NCBI RefSeq assembly: GCF_025147485.1
Contig: NZ_CP102263.1
Coordinates: forward strand, 3,547,501-3,611,500
From: Bacteroides uniformis
GTDB taxonomy: Bacteria; Bacteroidota; Bacteroidia; Bacteroidales; Bacteroidaceae
Direction: 5' to 3'
Length of the DNA stretch: 64,000 nucleotides
Position 1 is the first letter of the stretch. Every line of letters begins with the position of its first letter. Below, in pieces: positions 33,572 to 42,547 of this stretch. A program made the position numbers and the translations under genes. The notes beneath the pieces are model-generated. The model was given only the letters and a program-made list of their open reading frames with translations, ran no database searches and was not told the origin of the DNA.

Positions 33572-35154
33572 ATGACAACAAAGATAGCAAACATCCTCCA
33601 ATGTTACGCATTGGGGATGGGGATAAAGCAGATAAGCAGGAGCTTTGAGCTTTCCCGCAACACGGTGCGCAGATATGTGCGCCTGTTTCAAGAGTGTGGT
33701 ATACCGATAAAGGAGTTGGCCGCCATGCCTTCCGCTCGCATCCAGGAAATGTTCTCTGAAGGTGTTGGCCGTAACAGGGAACCGTCACAACGCCAGCTTG
33801 AGCTTGAGGCACTCCTTCCTGAGTATGCTGCCCGGCTTAGCCGCCGAGGCGTAACAGTGAAAACCCTGTACGAAGAGTACCGCGAGACCCATCCTGACGG
33901 ATACAGACACATGCCAGTTTCGGCAACTATCTCATGCGTTACCGTATGGTGACACATGTCGTAGGCCATGTCGAGCATTATGCCGGAGACCAGATGTATA
34001 TCGACTTCGCCGGTGACAAACTGGAAGTCGTTGACAGTGAAAGCGGTGAATGTCGCAGCGTTGAAGTGTTCGTGGCCATACTTCCGTGCAGCCACTATAC
34101 CTATTGTGAGGCGGTCTGGTCCCAGTCAAGACAGGACTTGATTAAGGCGTGTGAGAACGCGCTTCATTTTTACGGCGGGGTTCCGATGGCGATCGTACCA
34201 GACAACCTCAAATCGGCGGTAACCCGCAGCGACCGTAACGAGCCGGTAATCAACGAGGAGTTTGCGGCATTTGCCGAACACTACGGATGTACCGTATACC
34301 CCACACGGGTACGTCATCCAAAGGACAAGGCCTTGGTGGAGAATGCCGTGAAGCTACTTTACCGATCCGTCTACGCTGACATCGAGGGTCTTGTATTCCA
34401 CTCGCTGGAGTCTCTGAATGCGGCCATATCCGAATCGCTCTCGGCCTTCAACGGACGCAGGATGAGCGGGCGTCCCCAGTCCAGACGGGAACAGTTCGAG
34501 CAGATTGAGTCCGACTGCCTCCGCCCGCTTCCCGCCATACGCCATCAGATGAAAGAGCGACGCTCCGCAACAGTAATGCGTAACGGCTATGTCACCTTCA
34601 GGCTTCACCATTACAGCGTACCGAAAGAGTATATAGGCAAACGTGTCGAGATTGTCTATGATGCGGACACGCTGGAAATATATCATGGCCTGCGTCTGGT
34701 GACCACACACCAGCGCGATGACACGCCATACTCCTATACGACCAAGGATGCCCACGGACTGCCCGGACGTCATGGAAGTTATGAAAAGGATCTGGAACAG
34801 ATTTACGAACGGGCCGGCCAGACAGATAACGTCCTGCTGCTGTATCTGCGCAAGGTGGCGGAACTCAAGAAGTATCCTCCCGCGGCGTTCCGTTCATGCA
34901 GAGGCATCATGGCGTTGGAGAAGACCTTCGGGCTGGAACGGTTGGTGGCGGCAAGCGCATGCGCCACGCAACTGCGCCTATACGGATATCAGGAGATAAG
35001 GCGGATCCTTGAACGCGGGGATGATGCAGACTTCCTGTCAAAAGACGACATTGACGATGAGGTCCCCGTAACATCTATCCACAAAAACATCCGCGGAGCA
35101 GCCTACTTCGCACAATTAAAACATTTAAATAGAGACAACAATGGAAACAAATAA
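33572..35154 (+). pseudogene. istA: istA of copy 2, frameshifted
   Basis: The N-terminal 126 aa are in one frame (33572-33952), the remaining 406 aa in another (33934-35154). The only visible cause is a 2-bp CA duplication near 33909. The HTH and the catalytic core are thus on separate peptides. Copy 1 may supply the enzyme in trans. Confidence 0.9.
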
Positions 35155-35923
35155 TCTTACCGCACCGATAGCTGTCGAAAAAGACCGCAACACGTTGACA
35201 ATCGAACTGATGAACCGTATGAAGCTGCACGGCATGGCCGCCGCCTTCACTGAAAGCCTAACCTCCACTATGGCAGAAACAATGACAATCGACTCTTTCC
35301 TGCACATGTTACTTGCCAGGGAATGGGACTACCGTGCCAATGCAGCCATCCAACGCCTTATACGCGGGGCGGCGTTCCGCTACAAGGCCTGCCTCGAGCA
35401 GATAGACTATGCAATCCCGCGTGGCCTTGACCGCAATCAGATGGAGCGGCTTGCATCGCTGGAGTTCATCCGCAAGGGACAGAACCTCTTCATCACAGGG
35501 TCATCCGGTACCGGGAAGAGCTTCCTTGCCACAGCAATGGGGTATGAAGCCTGCAAGAAGGGCATACGGACATATTATGCGAATGCTCCGAAACTTATGG
35601 GTACGCTTAAGGTGGCAAAAGTAAAAGGCACACTGGAATCGGAACTCAAGAGAATCGAACGGAGCACGCTGCTCATATTGGATGACCTCTTCCTTGTGAA
35701 CCTTGATGCCAAGGAACGACCCATCCTGCTCGATATAATAGAGGACCGACATGGGCGCAAGTCCATCATCATCACCTCGCAACTGCCAACGGACAATTGG
35801 TATGATGCAATCGGAGACCCTACAGTAGCAGATGCCATTATGGATCGTATTATACATACGGCGCACCGGATTGAGCTGACAGGAGAAAGTGTCCGTAAAA
35901 TGGCTGCATACAGAGGGAAATAA
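35141..35923 (+). CDS. istB: IstB helper ATPase, copy 2
   Basis: 260 aa, translated the same as copy 1 as far as I can see, with intact Walker A (TGSSGTGKSFLAT) and Walker B (TLLILDDLF). Active transposition of this copy would need IstA from elsewhere. Confidence 0.92.
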   Translation: METNNLTAPIAVEKDRNTLTIELMNRMKLHGMAAAFTESLTSTMAETMTIDSFLHMLLAREWDYRANAAIQRLIRGAAFRYKACLEQIDYAIPRGLDRNQMERLASLEFIRKGQNLFITGSSGTGKSFLATAMGYEACKKGIRTYYANAPKLMGTLKVAKVKGTLESELKRIERSTLLILDDLFLVNLDAKERPILLDIIEDRHGRKSIIITSQLPTDNWYDAIGDPTVADAIMDRIIHTAHRIELTGESVRKMAAYRGK

Positions 35924-36034
35924 ACTAAAATAATAATAACCCCATCGGTCAAGACTTTTTAAGGGGGCATTGTTGAATGTTTTAAGGGGGCAGAATCGCT
36001 TGGTTTTAGGGGGCAGCTTACACTGGATTTTCCA

Positions 36035-36934
36035 CTTACTAATGTAAACGAATACTTTTTCAGCAACGATAAAACGAGGATAGCCATGTCCGGAGACGGT
36101 AGACATATCTATTGCTCATGCTATATGGCAAATGTGGGATTATTGCGTTCTACGGATTTTCTGGAGACGGCAGAACCTTTCAAGCCTGATAATTGCTATT
36201 CCGTGTACTCGATAGCCTGCAACGGCAGGGGGAATCTGGTCGCTATTGTATGCAAGAATAACAATAACAAATATGATTTGATGCTTTCCGGGGATTATGG
36301 GAAGACATGGTGGGTCTCCAATGGATTAAAAGACAGTACTGTGCCTCTCATGGGTGTAGAAATGTCTCATTCTGGTAGATACATAGTGGCATATGCATCA
36401 TCCCCTAATTATACTGTCCATGAACTATATGTATCTTCCGATTATGGAGAAACTTTTAGCAGTGAAATATTCAGGGGACCTATCACAAAGATTGCCATTT
36501 CCGGTGACGGCAAATACATGTTGTGTTGCTGCAATAGGGAGAGTTCATCAAAGTTATACTATGCCTATTATTCCGGGGATTATGGGAAGACATGGACTAA
36601 AATTACCGATTCGAGTTTCTCCGCCCGTACATTGGCCATATCCTATGACGGGAAATATATGGTTATAGAGGGGGGGTACTCTTATTCCGGTGCACGTATA
36701 TCCGCTGATTACGGAAAAACCTGGGCATTGAAACATTCCGTTATTGGAAATAGCTTTGCTTTGGGGCTTTCGTCTGACGGAAAGTATGCGATAGCACAGG
36801 AAAGTTCTTCTCCGTATCGTATGTTCAAATCTTCGGATTATCTGGGCTCATTTACTGAAATAAATACGGCACCGCTTACATCAGGTATTAGAGCGAATTA
36901 CCGATTTATCATAATGAATAAAAATAGGCTTTAA
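36035..36934 (+). pseudogene. Asp-box beta-propeller tail protein, 5' end lost
   Basis: The frame is open from the IS edge (LTNVNEYFFSNDKTRIA) through 36934, about 299 aa, with an internal ATG at 36086. Four or more Asp-box repeats are seen (SGDYGKTWW, SSDYGETF, SGDYGKTW, SADYGKTW), each followed by strand-rich SGDGKYM-type segments: a sialidase-like propeller. Such domains are used by phage tail proteins to bind glycans. The missing N-terminus would have attached it to the tail. Translation from 36086 is possible. Confidence 0.75.
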
Positions 36935-36939
36935 CAATA

Positions 36940-37524
36940 ATGCAATATATACATATTTATTCAGAGGAGAAAGTTGTCCGTCTTGATTTTGAACTGGACG
37001 GAAACTATGAAGTGGGTACAACCTATGAGGATTACCTGAATGGAGCCTGGGTACCGTTGAATGCGGAACAAAAAGCATTTTATGAAACCCATCCGGCAGC
37101 GTCTGCAAAGGAAATTCTTGAATGTGAATTAATCCCTCCCTATGAGCCGACTTTGGAGGGTGTGAAGAGCGCGAAGGTCAATGAAATTGCTGTTTACGAC
37201 GGGTCCGATGCCGTGAATTCCTTTACGCTTGGTGGTAAGCGGATGTGGCTTGACAAGGATACGCGGGTAGGACTGGTGAACTCAATTACTATCGAGCAGG
37301 CTGTGGGTAAGGAGACAACCGTGCTGTGGTATGATACCGTGAAGTATGTAATCCCCATTCCTCTTGCCTTGCAGATGCTGGCCGCACTGGAACTGTATGC
37401 CTTGGAATGCTATAATGTCACGCAGGAACATCTGGCCGTGGTTATGGGACTTGCTACGAAAGAGGAGGTCGGAGCATATGATTACACTTCTGGTTATCCT
37501 GAAAAATTAGTGTTCAACCTTTAA
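36940..37524 (+). CDS. DUF4376-type tail protein
   Basis: 194 aa. The C-terminal part (VNSFTLGGKRMWLDKDTRVG, then LALQMLAALELYALECYNVT) fits DUF4376, a domain of phage tail and tail-assembly proteins. Follows the propeller gene by 5 bp. Probably a tail-fibre accessory protein. Confidence 0.7.
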   Translation: MQYIHIYSEEKVVRLDFELDGNYEVGTTYEDYLNGAWVPLNAEQKAFYETHPAASAKEILECELIPPYEPTLEGVKSAKVNEIAVYDGSDAVNSFTLGGKRMWLDKDTRVGLVNSITIEQAVGKETTVLWYDTVKYVIPIPLALQMLAALELYALECYNVTQEHLAVVMGLATKEEVGAYDYTSGYPEKLVFNL

Positions 37525-37535
37525 ATTGATGGCTT

Positions 37536-38024
37536 ATGATTTACTTATATTTTATGTCGCTGTTTTTGCTCACTATGTACATAATGTATGCGGTGAGAGT
37601 GTGCGGAGTGCCTTGGAGCTTGTCTGATACCTACTATCAGTTGAAGAAGCGGAATCGTCCGGCATGGCTGTTCCAGATAGCTATGATTGTTCCTGCCATG
37701 CTGCTTATGCCGGTGTGGATTGAATGCTCATCGGAGAACCTGCAATGTTTGGCATTTCTTGCTTGCGGTGGGCTGATGTTCGTCGGGACAGCCCCGCTGT
37801 TCAAGGAGGAATTTCAGAGCAAAGTACATTATGCAGGGACAGTAATAGCCGGATTAGCTACAATTCTTTGGGTTTGTCTCTCCGGTATGTGGTACTTGCC
37901 TGCGGTTGCTTTCCCGATAGCCGTTGTTATCATGTTGAGATACCGGAAATGGCTGTTCTGGGCAGAGATGGCAGCGTTTGCTTGTGCTTATGTGGGGGTG
38001 CTTATAATTTGTATCGATTGTTAA
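37536..38024 (+). CDS. Multi-spanning membrane protein
   Basis: 162 aa with five hydrophobic segments (for example MIYLYFMSLFLLTMYIMYAV, AMIVPAMLLMPVWI, AGTVIAGLATILWVCLSGMW, FACAYVGVLIICI). Lies at the start of the lysis cassette; a holin or superinfection-exclusion role are both possible. Confidence 0.6.
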   Translation: MIYLYFMSLFLLTMYIMYAVRVCGVPWSLSDTYYQLKKRNRPAWLFQIAMIVPAMLLMPVWIECSSENLQCLAFLACGGLMFVGTAPLFKEEFQSKVHYAGTVIAGLATILWVCLSGMWYLPAVAFPIAVVIMLRYRKWLFWAEMAAFACAYVGVLIICIDC

Positions 38025-38034
38025 ACCGGGAGAA

Positions 38035-38376
38035 ATGGAAATGAATGATTGGATTATGTTGGTGACCGCACTCGGTGGCATTGAGGGCATCAAGCAGCTT
38101 GTTAAGTGGTGGATGTCGCGCAAGACCAATGCGCGTATTGAGGATGCCCATGCGGATGTTGAGGAGTTCAAGGCATTACGGGAGTACAACGAGTTCCTGC
38201 AGAAGCAGCTTTCGGAGAAGGAACAGCGGTTTGTGGAACAGACTGACCGGCTCCGTAAGGCACAGGATGAGCTGTTTACACTGAAGGAGACTAATTCTGA
38301 CTTGAAACTGGAATTGGCACTGAAACGGTGTGAGAGAAAGAAGTGCGGTGACAGAGAACCGCAAAACGGATATTAA
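38035..38376 (+). CDS. Membrane-tethered coiled-coil, lysis cassette
   Basis: 113 aa. A moderately hydrophobic start (DWIMLVTALGGIEGIKQLV) and a long coiled coil (EFLQKQLSEKEQRFVEQTDR onwards). Resembles small holin/Rz-type partner proteins next to phage lysozymes. Assignment by layout. Confidence 0.5.
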   Translation: MEMNDWIMLVTALGGIEGIKQLVKWWMSRKTNARIEDAHADVEEFKALREYNEFLQKQLSEKEQRFVEQTDRLRKAQDELFTLKETNSDLKLELALKRCERKKCGDREPQNGY

Positions 38377-38403
38377 TTAAAGATTAGAAGAGGAGGAAAA
38401 GAA

Positions 38404-38805
38404 ATGAGTGTACCAAGAGGATTGAGAAACAACAATCCCGGCAACATCCGTCTGAGCAAGGACAAATGGCAGGGATTGAGAGAGAGACAGGAAGATAAAG
38501 AATTCTTCCAGTTCGTCAGCATTGAATGGGGCTACCGTGCGTTGATGCGCACGTTGCAGAACTACCGGTGGAAACACGGGATGAAAACCATTAGTGATTT
38601 TATAACCCGATGGGCACCGCATAAGGAAAACGATACCGGAGCTTATATCCGCAAAGTATGCCGTGAAATGGAGGTGCCAAACACCTATATCCCGGACATT
38701 GAGGACAAGGCAACGGTGTGCGCTTTTGCCGCTGCCATCTCGTTGGTAGAAAACGGCATCCCGGCTGTGATGGAGGACGTAGAGAAAGGATGGAAACTGT
38801 TATGA
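38404..38805 (+). CDS. Peptidoglycan hydrolase-like protein (structural protein P5 type)
   Basis: 133 aa. RGLRNNNPGNIRLSKDKWQG at the start, then YRALMRTLQNY and ISDFITRWAPHKENDTGAYI. This NNPGNIR plus RWAP..EN pattern belongs to phage proteins often called P5, thought to be lysozyme-like. Endolysin is the probable role. A Shine-Dalgarno (GGAGGA) precedes the ATG. Its stop overlaps the next start (ATGA). Confidence 0.7.
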   Translation: MSVPRGLRNNNPGNIRLSKDKWQGLRERQEDKEFFQFVSIEWGYRALMRTLQNYRWKHGMKTISDFITRWAPHKENDTGAYIRKVCREMEVPNTYIPDIEDKATVCAFAAAISLVENGIPAVMEDVEKGWKLL

Positions 38806-39260
38806 AACGGTTGCCTTGGATATTGGTTGCGCTGCTGGCGGTTGCTTGTGTGGCGGCTTGGCTTCGCCCGCATGAGCAGCCTCCGGCTGAAGTTCGTGTA
38901 GAAACGAAGATAAAGACGGTTGTCAGGGTAGATACGATGCTTATCTCTGCGCCGATGGCTGTGTTCTGGCGTTTCGTGCCGGATGATACGACACGGATAG
39001 GTGATACCTTGCTTCATCGCCGACAAGTAGTGTATTCAGACAGCTCGTATCGGGCTGTGGTGAGCGGATATGTAGACCCTCGGCTGGATAGTTTACAGGT
39101 ATTTCCTAAGACGGTGTATCAGACGGTGACGAATGATATATACCATCCAGTCGCCATCAAGTCGAAGAAGAAGCGGTGGGGATTTGGCTTGCAGGCTGGG
39201 TATGGCCCGGGTGGATGGTATGTCGGTGCCGGAGTGAGTTATAATTTGTGGCAATGGTAA
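38802..39260 (+). CDS. DUF6808-like spanin candidate, prophage B
   Basis: 152 aa from the ATG overlapping the hydrolase stop. One N-terminal membrane segment (WILVALLAVACVAAWL), a periplasmic polar region and a C-terminal glycine/aromatic strand pattern ending NLWQW. Same plan and ending as 4204-4704 in prophage A, and directly after the endolysin, which supports a role in the last step of lysis. Confidence 0.65.
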   Translation: MKRLPWILVALLAVACVAAWLRPHEQPPAEVRVETKIKTVVRVDTMLISAPMAVFWRFVPDDTTRIGDTLLHRRQVVYSDSSYRAVVSGYVDPRLDSLQVFPKTVYQTVTNDIYHPVAIKSKKKRWGFGLQAGYGPGGWYVGAGVSYNLWQW

Positions 39261-39358
39261 GATGATATAAAAAAGACTATTTTATTCATTTCTTTTTGTT
39301 TGTGTATTCAATTAATTTTGTATTACTTTGTAGTTGTTTCATTATAAATAGATATCAC

Positions 39359-40849
39359 ATGGCTTTTTTACAAGATGTATTTAAGGATTCTGGAGTTCCA
39401 ACATATACTTTTGTCGAACCCAATGAATATATTAAAATTGTTGTGACTTTGAGTACTAAAGGTAGATGTTTAGTTGTAGAAGGTCCTTCTGGTATCGGTA
39501 AGACTACTTGTGTTTTAAAAGCGCTTGAATACTTAGGTATGGGAGATTCAATCCAATTGTTAACTCCTCGGAAAAAGAAAGATATATTATCAATAGAAAA
39601 AATATTGGATAATAATGAGAATATTGGAACTGTCATAATTGATGATTTTCATTTGTTATCCATAGAAAATAAGAATAGATTATCAGACTTAATGAAAACT
39701 ATTGCAGATGAAGATAGAGAAGATGTAAAACTTGTCTTAATTGGAATCAATAGAGCAGGCGATAGTTTGGTTAGTTTGGCTCCCGATTTAAATAATAGAA
39801 TTACAACTGTTAAGTTTGAAGTGAATCCAGATTCTAAAATATTAGAACTAATTGAAAAGGGAGAAGTGGCTCTTAATGCTAGAATAAAATATAGAGAACA
39901 AATTGTAAGAAGGTCGAATGGAAGTTTTCATATAGCTCAACTTATCTGTAAGGAACTTTGTATTATCGAAAGAGTTATAATGACGCAGGATAATAAAAAG
40001 GAGCTAAATACTGATATAAATTATGTTGTTGATAAGATAATGACTGATTTATCTCGAGTTTTTGAAGTAAAGGCTAGAGAGTTTGCAATTGGTTCTAGAT
40101 TACGAAGTAGTGGTCGGGCACCTTATTTTCATCTCCTTTATTGGCTTTCTGAGTCTAAAGATTGGACAATTAGAATGGCTGATATTTATTTAAAATATCC
40201 TACTCATAAAGCTAGTATTTCTCAAGTAGCAGATAAGGGCTTTTTGTATAAGCTAATCAATAACAGTGAGAACATAAAGTCCGTTATTCATTATGATGAA
40301 TATTCAAAAGTATTAACTGTTGAAGACCCTAAATTCATGTTTTATTTGCAAAATCTGGACTGGACAGATTTTGTTAAACGAATAGGCTTTAGTAAAATCA
40401 ATTTTGATAAAAAATACGATTTTGCTTTATCTTTTGCTGGAGAAGTACGAAGTATTGTAGCTGAATTGGCTATATTATTATTTGAGGAACATGAGTGTTC
40501 TGTTTTTTATGATTTTAATGAGCAGCACAAAATTATTGGAGAAGATTTAACTGATTATTTTGAACCAATATATAAGTCTGATGCTGAGTTTATTATTGTT
40601 TTTCTAGATAGGAATTATCCTCGGAAACTATGGACTAATTTTGAATCGGACAAGTTCAAGGAAAGGTTCGGTGAGCATGCTGTGATTCCTATAATTTTTA
40701 AAGGATGTGAGCCTACTCAGTTCGACAAGTTGGCTAACATTGGCTATCTTTCATTTGATCCAGAAAAAGAGCAGAGTGAGCAAATAAAAAGTATTGCAGA
40801 TATAATTGTTAAAAAATTAGATGAAAAAAGAAGAAATGAACCATCCTGA
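39359..40849 (+). CDS. AAA/STAND-like ATPase fused to TIR domain
   Basis: 496 aa from the ATG at 39359; a frame start at 39296 lies in the promoter region. The N-terminal ATPase has Walker A EGPSGIGKTTCVL (residue ~42) and Walker B VIIDDFHLL. A helical and winged region follows (about 200-345). The C-terminal TIR domain (~365-490) opens KKYDFALSFAGEVR and carries FYDFNEQH, IIVFLDRNY and the catalytic-Glu segment KLWTNFESDKF. TIR domains of bacterial defence proteins cleave NAD+ or make signal nucleotides. Base composition is more AT-rich than the neighbouring lysis genes, which suggests separate acquisition. Confidence 0.8.
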   Translation: MAFLQDVFKDSGVPTYTFVEPNEYIKIVVTLSTKGRCLVVEGPSGIGKTTCVLKALEYLGMGDSIQLLTPRKKKDILSIEKILDNNENIGTVIIDDFHLLSIENKNRLSDLMKTIADEDREDVKLVLIGINRAGDSLVSLAPDLNNRITTVKFEVNPDSKILELIEKGEVALNARIKYREQIVRRSNGSFHIAQLICKELCIIERVIMTQDNKKELNTDINYVVDKIMTDLSRVFEVKAREFAIGSRLRSSGRAPYFHLLYWLSESKDWTIRMADIYLKYPTHKASISQVADKGFLYKLINNSENIKSVIHYDEYSKVLTVEDPKFMFYLQNLDWTDFVKRIGFSKINFDKKYDFALSFAGEVRSIVAELAILLFEEHECSVFYDFNEQHKIIGEDLTDYFEPIYKSDAEFIIVFLDRNYPRKLWTNFESDKFKERFGEHAVIPIIFKGCEPTQFDKLANIGYLSFDPEKEQSEQIKSIADIIVKKLDEKRRNEPS

Positions 40850-40919
40850 TTCTTTTTACAACCCGGCCATTGATAGATTGTATCGGTTGAAGGAAGTAAT
40901 AGAAGGGGCGGCTGAATAA
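40836..40919 (+). pseudogene. 3' remnant of a DUF6965-like gene
   Basis: A 27-codon frame overlapping the end of the AAA-TIR gene reads MNHPDSFYNPAIDRLYRLKE. It matches the C-terminus of the intact 76-aa protein at 50470-50700 (DDFYNPAITRLYRLKEYMEE). The 5' two-thirds are missing, so the AAA-TIR gene seems to have replaced them. Confidence 0.65.
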
Positions 40920-40968
40920 GCTGCCTTTATATTCATAAGCAACAATTCATATCTATTGTGTGTGACAT

Positions 40969-40995
40969 ATCCCGGCTTTCGTCGGGATTTTTTTC
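40969..40995 (+). terminator. Terminator after AAA-TIR gene
   Basis: Stem ATCCCG/CGGGAT with an 8-nt loop followed by seven T. Confidence 0.7.
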
Positions 40996-41287
40996 ATTTG
41001 GGCCCTTCCTTTTATAAAAATTCCCTCAAGTCACGTAGGGAATTTCAGAAAAGCAGTTGTCTTTATTGTAGAATCCGGTATATAGTGTTAGTATAGTCCT
41101 TCTTTCAGCCATTGCAGTTTCTTTATACTGGATTTACAGAATGTTCCAACATTGTGTGCTCTAATTGATTGTATATATTGAAAGGAACATGCTGGACCTC
41201 AGCTTTTATGCGGCTGAGGTTTTGTCGGAGACAAGAGTGCGTTGTTGAACGTGCGATGGAAATATGTGTTTAACCAAATTATTAGTT

Positions 41288-41371
41288 ATGAAAAAAGAGT
41301 TTTGTATGGTAATTGCATTTGCTATGGCTTTAGCCGGGTTATTTATGCTTATGTTTATGTCATTTGATTAG
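41288..41371 (+). CDS. 27-aa hydrophobic peptide
   Basis: ATG at 41288 gives MKKEFCMVIAFAMALAGLFM and seven more residues, a lone membrane helix. A perfect hairpin GGCAGCT/AGCTGCC at 41405-41423 follows. Size and placement fit a small membrane peptide; translation is not shown. The rest of 40996-41634 has no other gene, only small repeats (TGCTGATGTA twice near 41535-41560) and an ATGTGTGG/CCACACAT inverted pair near 41472-41507. Confidence 0.35.
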   Translation: MKKEFCMVIAFAMALAGLFMLMFMSFD

Positions 41372-41404
41372 TGAATGTCTGTTTGTTGACTGTTTTATAG
41401 AAGG

Positions 41405-41423
41405 GGCAGCTTATTCAGCTGCC
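41405..41423 (+). terminator. Hairpin after 27-aa peptide
   Basis: 7-bp perfect stem GGCAGCT/AGCTGCC with a TATTC loop, followed by TTGTT. Related GGGGCGGCTGAATA-type hairpins lie near 40905 and 42040, so a repeated terminator type is used in this stretch. Confidence 0.5.
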
Positions 41424-41634
41424 TTGTTCCATTTCCCAGGAATTAAGTAATCCATATTGTGTAATTATTCCCCATGTGTGGTACTCAGTTCCACATATTT
41501 CCACACATAATTATTCCTTCTTGTTTTTATAATATGCTGATGTATAATGTATTATGTGCTGATGTACATCATGGCATATCGTTTGTCCTATAGTTAATAC
41601 AAAAACTATATTTATTTACTTAAAACTTACGATT

Positions 41635-41961
41635 ATGAAAAAAGTATTGGTAGCATTAGCAATGGTTATGGGATTAGGCAGTTCAGTAGCATTTGCTTAC
41701 GTGGTTTCTGGAACACAGTCTGTAGAGCAAACTCAGCAAAATCCTCAGGATGAGTTCACAAAAGTGGAAGTAAAAGACTTGCCTCAGGCAGTTATGAATG
41801 TCTTGGCTAAGGACTATGAGGGGGCTGTAATAAAGGAGGCTTTCATTTCCGAGAAAGAAACCGGTAAGATTTATAAGGTTGTGTTGACCATCACCGAGGA
41901 AAATCAATCCACTGAAGAAGTAACGGTACTTCTGAATGAAAAAGGAGAAACTGTAGAATGA
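41635..41961 (+). CDS. Secreted PepSY-like small protein
   Basis: 108 aa. A clear signal peptide (MKKVLVALAMVMGLGSSVAF, cleavage near AFA-Y), then a domain with KVEVKDLPQAVMNVLAKDYE and KIYKVVLTITEENQ, like the PepSY-like periplasmic proteins common in Bacteroides. Role unknown. Lies inside the prophage near the integrase. Confidence 0.65.
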   Translation: MKKVLVALAMVMGLGSSVAFAYVVSGTQSVEQTQQNPQDEFTKVEVKDLPQAVMNVLAKDYEGAVIKEAFISEKETGKIYKVVLTITEENQSTEEVTVLLNEKGETVE

Positions 41962-42145
41962 ATGGAAACCCTGTAGTGGTTCGGCATCCATCTACAGAGA
42001 TGATTCGAGATGCTTTTATGTCTATCTCGTTAATGCGAAAGGGGCGGCTGAATAGTCGCTCTTTTTGTTTATATTGTAATAATAGTTCGTTTCTTTTTCG
42101 TCAGAAATTCCTATTATAGAGGGTTGTTTTATACAAAATAATGTT

Positions 42146-42153
42146 TATATTTG
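42146..42153 (+). promoter_or_regulatory. -7 box for 42175 gene
   Basis: TATATTTG, 21 bp before the ATG at 42175. It excludes the upstream in-frame ATG at 42151. Confidence 0.55.
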
Positions 42154-42174
42154 TATTCTAATCCCTATTGTATT

Positions 42175-42456
42175 ATGAATGACAAACAACAACTTCTAAT
42201 TGATTGTATTTCCCTTCTTCCCGTTATAGGCATTCTGGTTTTGATAACTGTTGCCAATGACCAGCTTGTTACTATGGTTGCTGCCTATGTGCTTTGCGGA
42301 GAACTCTTATGCGTATTGGTTAGCAGGATATTAAATTTGTACTATATTGATGTGGCTTTTGTTTGGTTGGGTGGGATTATGCTTTGGTTGTGGTATTGGC
42401 TCTGGTTGGAGTCAAGCCATGTAGTGATGGAGATTGTGGAAAAGGCAGTTGAATGA
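42175..42456 (+). CDS. Small three-helix membrane protein
   Basis: 93 aa starting MNDKQQLLIDC, with three hydrophobic segments (ISLLPVIGILVLITVAN, VTMVAAYVLCGELLCVLVS, AFVWLGGIMLWLWYWLWL). The promoter position sets the start. Unknown function. Confidence 0.55.
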   Translation: MNDKQQLLIDCISLLPVIGILVLITVANDQLVTMVAAYVLCGELLCVLVSRILNLYYIDVAFVWLGGIMLWLWYWLWLESSHVVMEIVEKAVE

Positions 42457-42477
42457 ATCGCTCCTCTTTCAGTAAAA

Positions 42478-42505
42478 ATCCCCGTAGCGGCTCAACTACG
42501 GGGAT
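42478..42505 (-). terminator. Integrase terminator (bidirectional hairpin)
   Basis: 10-bp perfect stem ATCCCCGTAG/CTACGGGGAT with an 8-nt loop; on the minus strand TTTTACTG follows, 43 bp past the integrase stop. It also closes the plus-strand gene ending at 42456. Confidence 0.8.
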
Positions 42506-42547
42506 GGTGTCAAATAACAGAGTATCAATATGAGATACTAAGTGAGC

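Larger units (their letters stand above)
33398..36034 (+). mobile_element. IS21-family insertion sequence, copy 2
   Basis: 2,637 bp, nearly identical to copy 1 but inverted and 2 bp longer. The extra 2 bp (near 33909, ACAGACAC versus ACAGAC) shift the istA frame. Outside bases (ATAAGC left, CTTACT right) show no target duplication. The two copies enclose 1,951 bp, and recombination between them would invert that segment. Confidence 0.9.

Noticed and set aside
28812..36034. Composite transposon made of the two IS21 copies
   Set aside because: Neither outer nor inner flanks show a target duplication, and the phage genes on both sides are truncated, so rearrangement explains it better.
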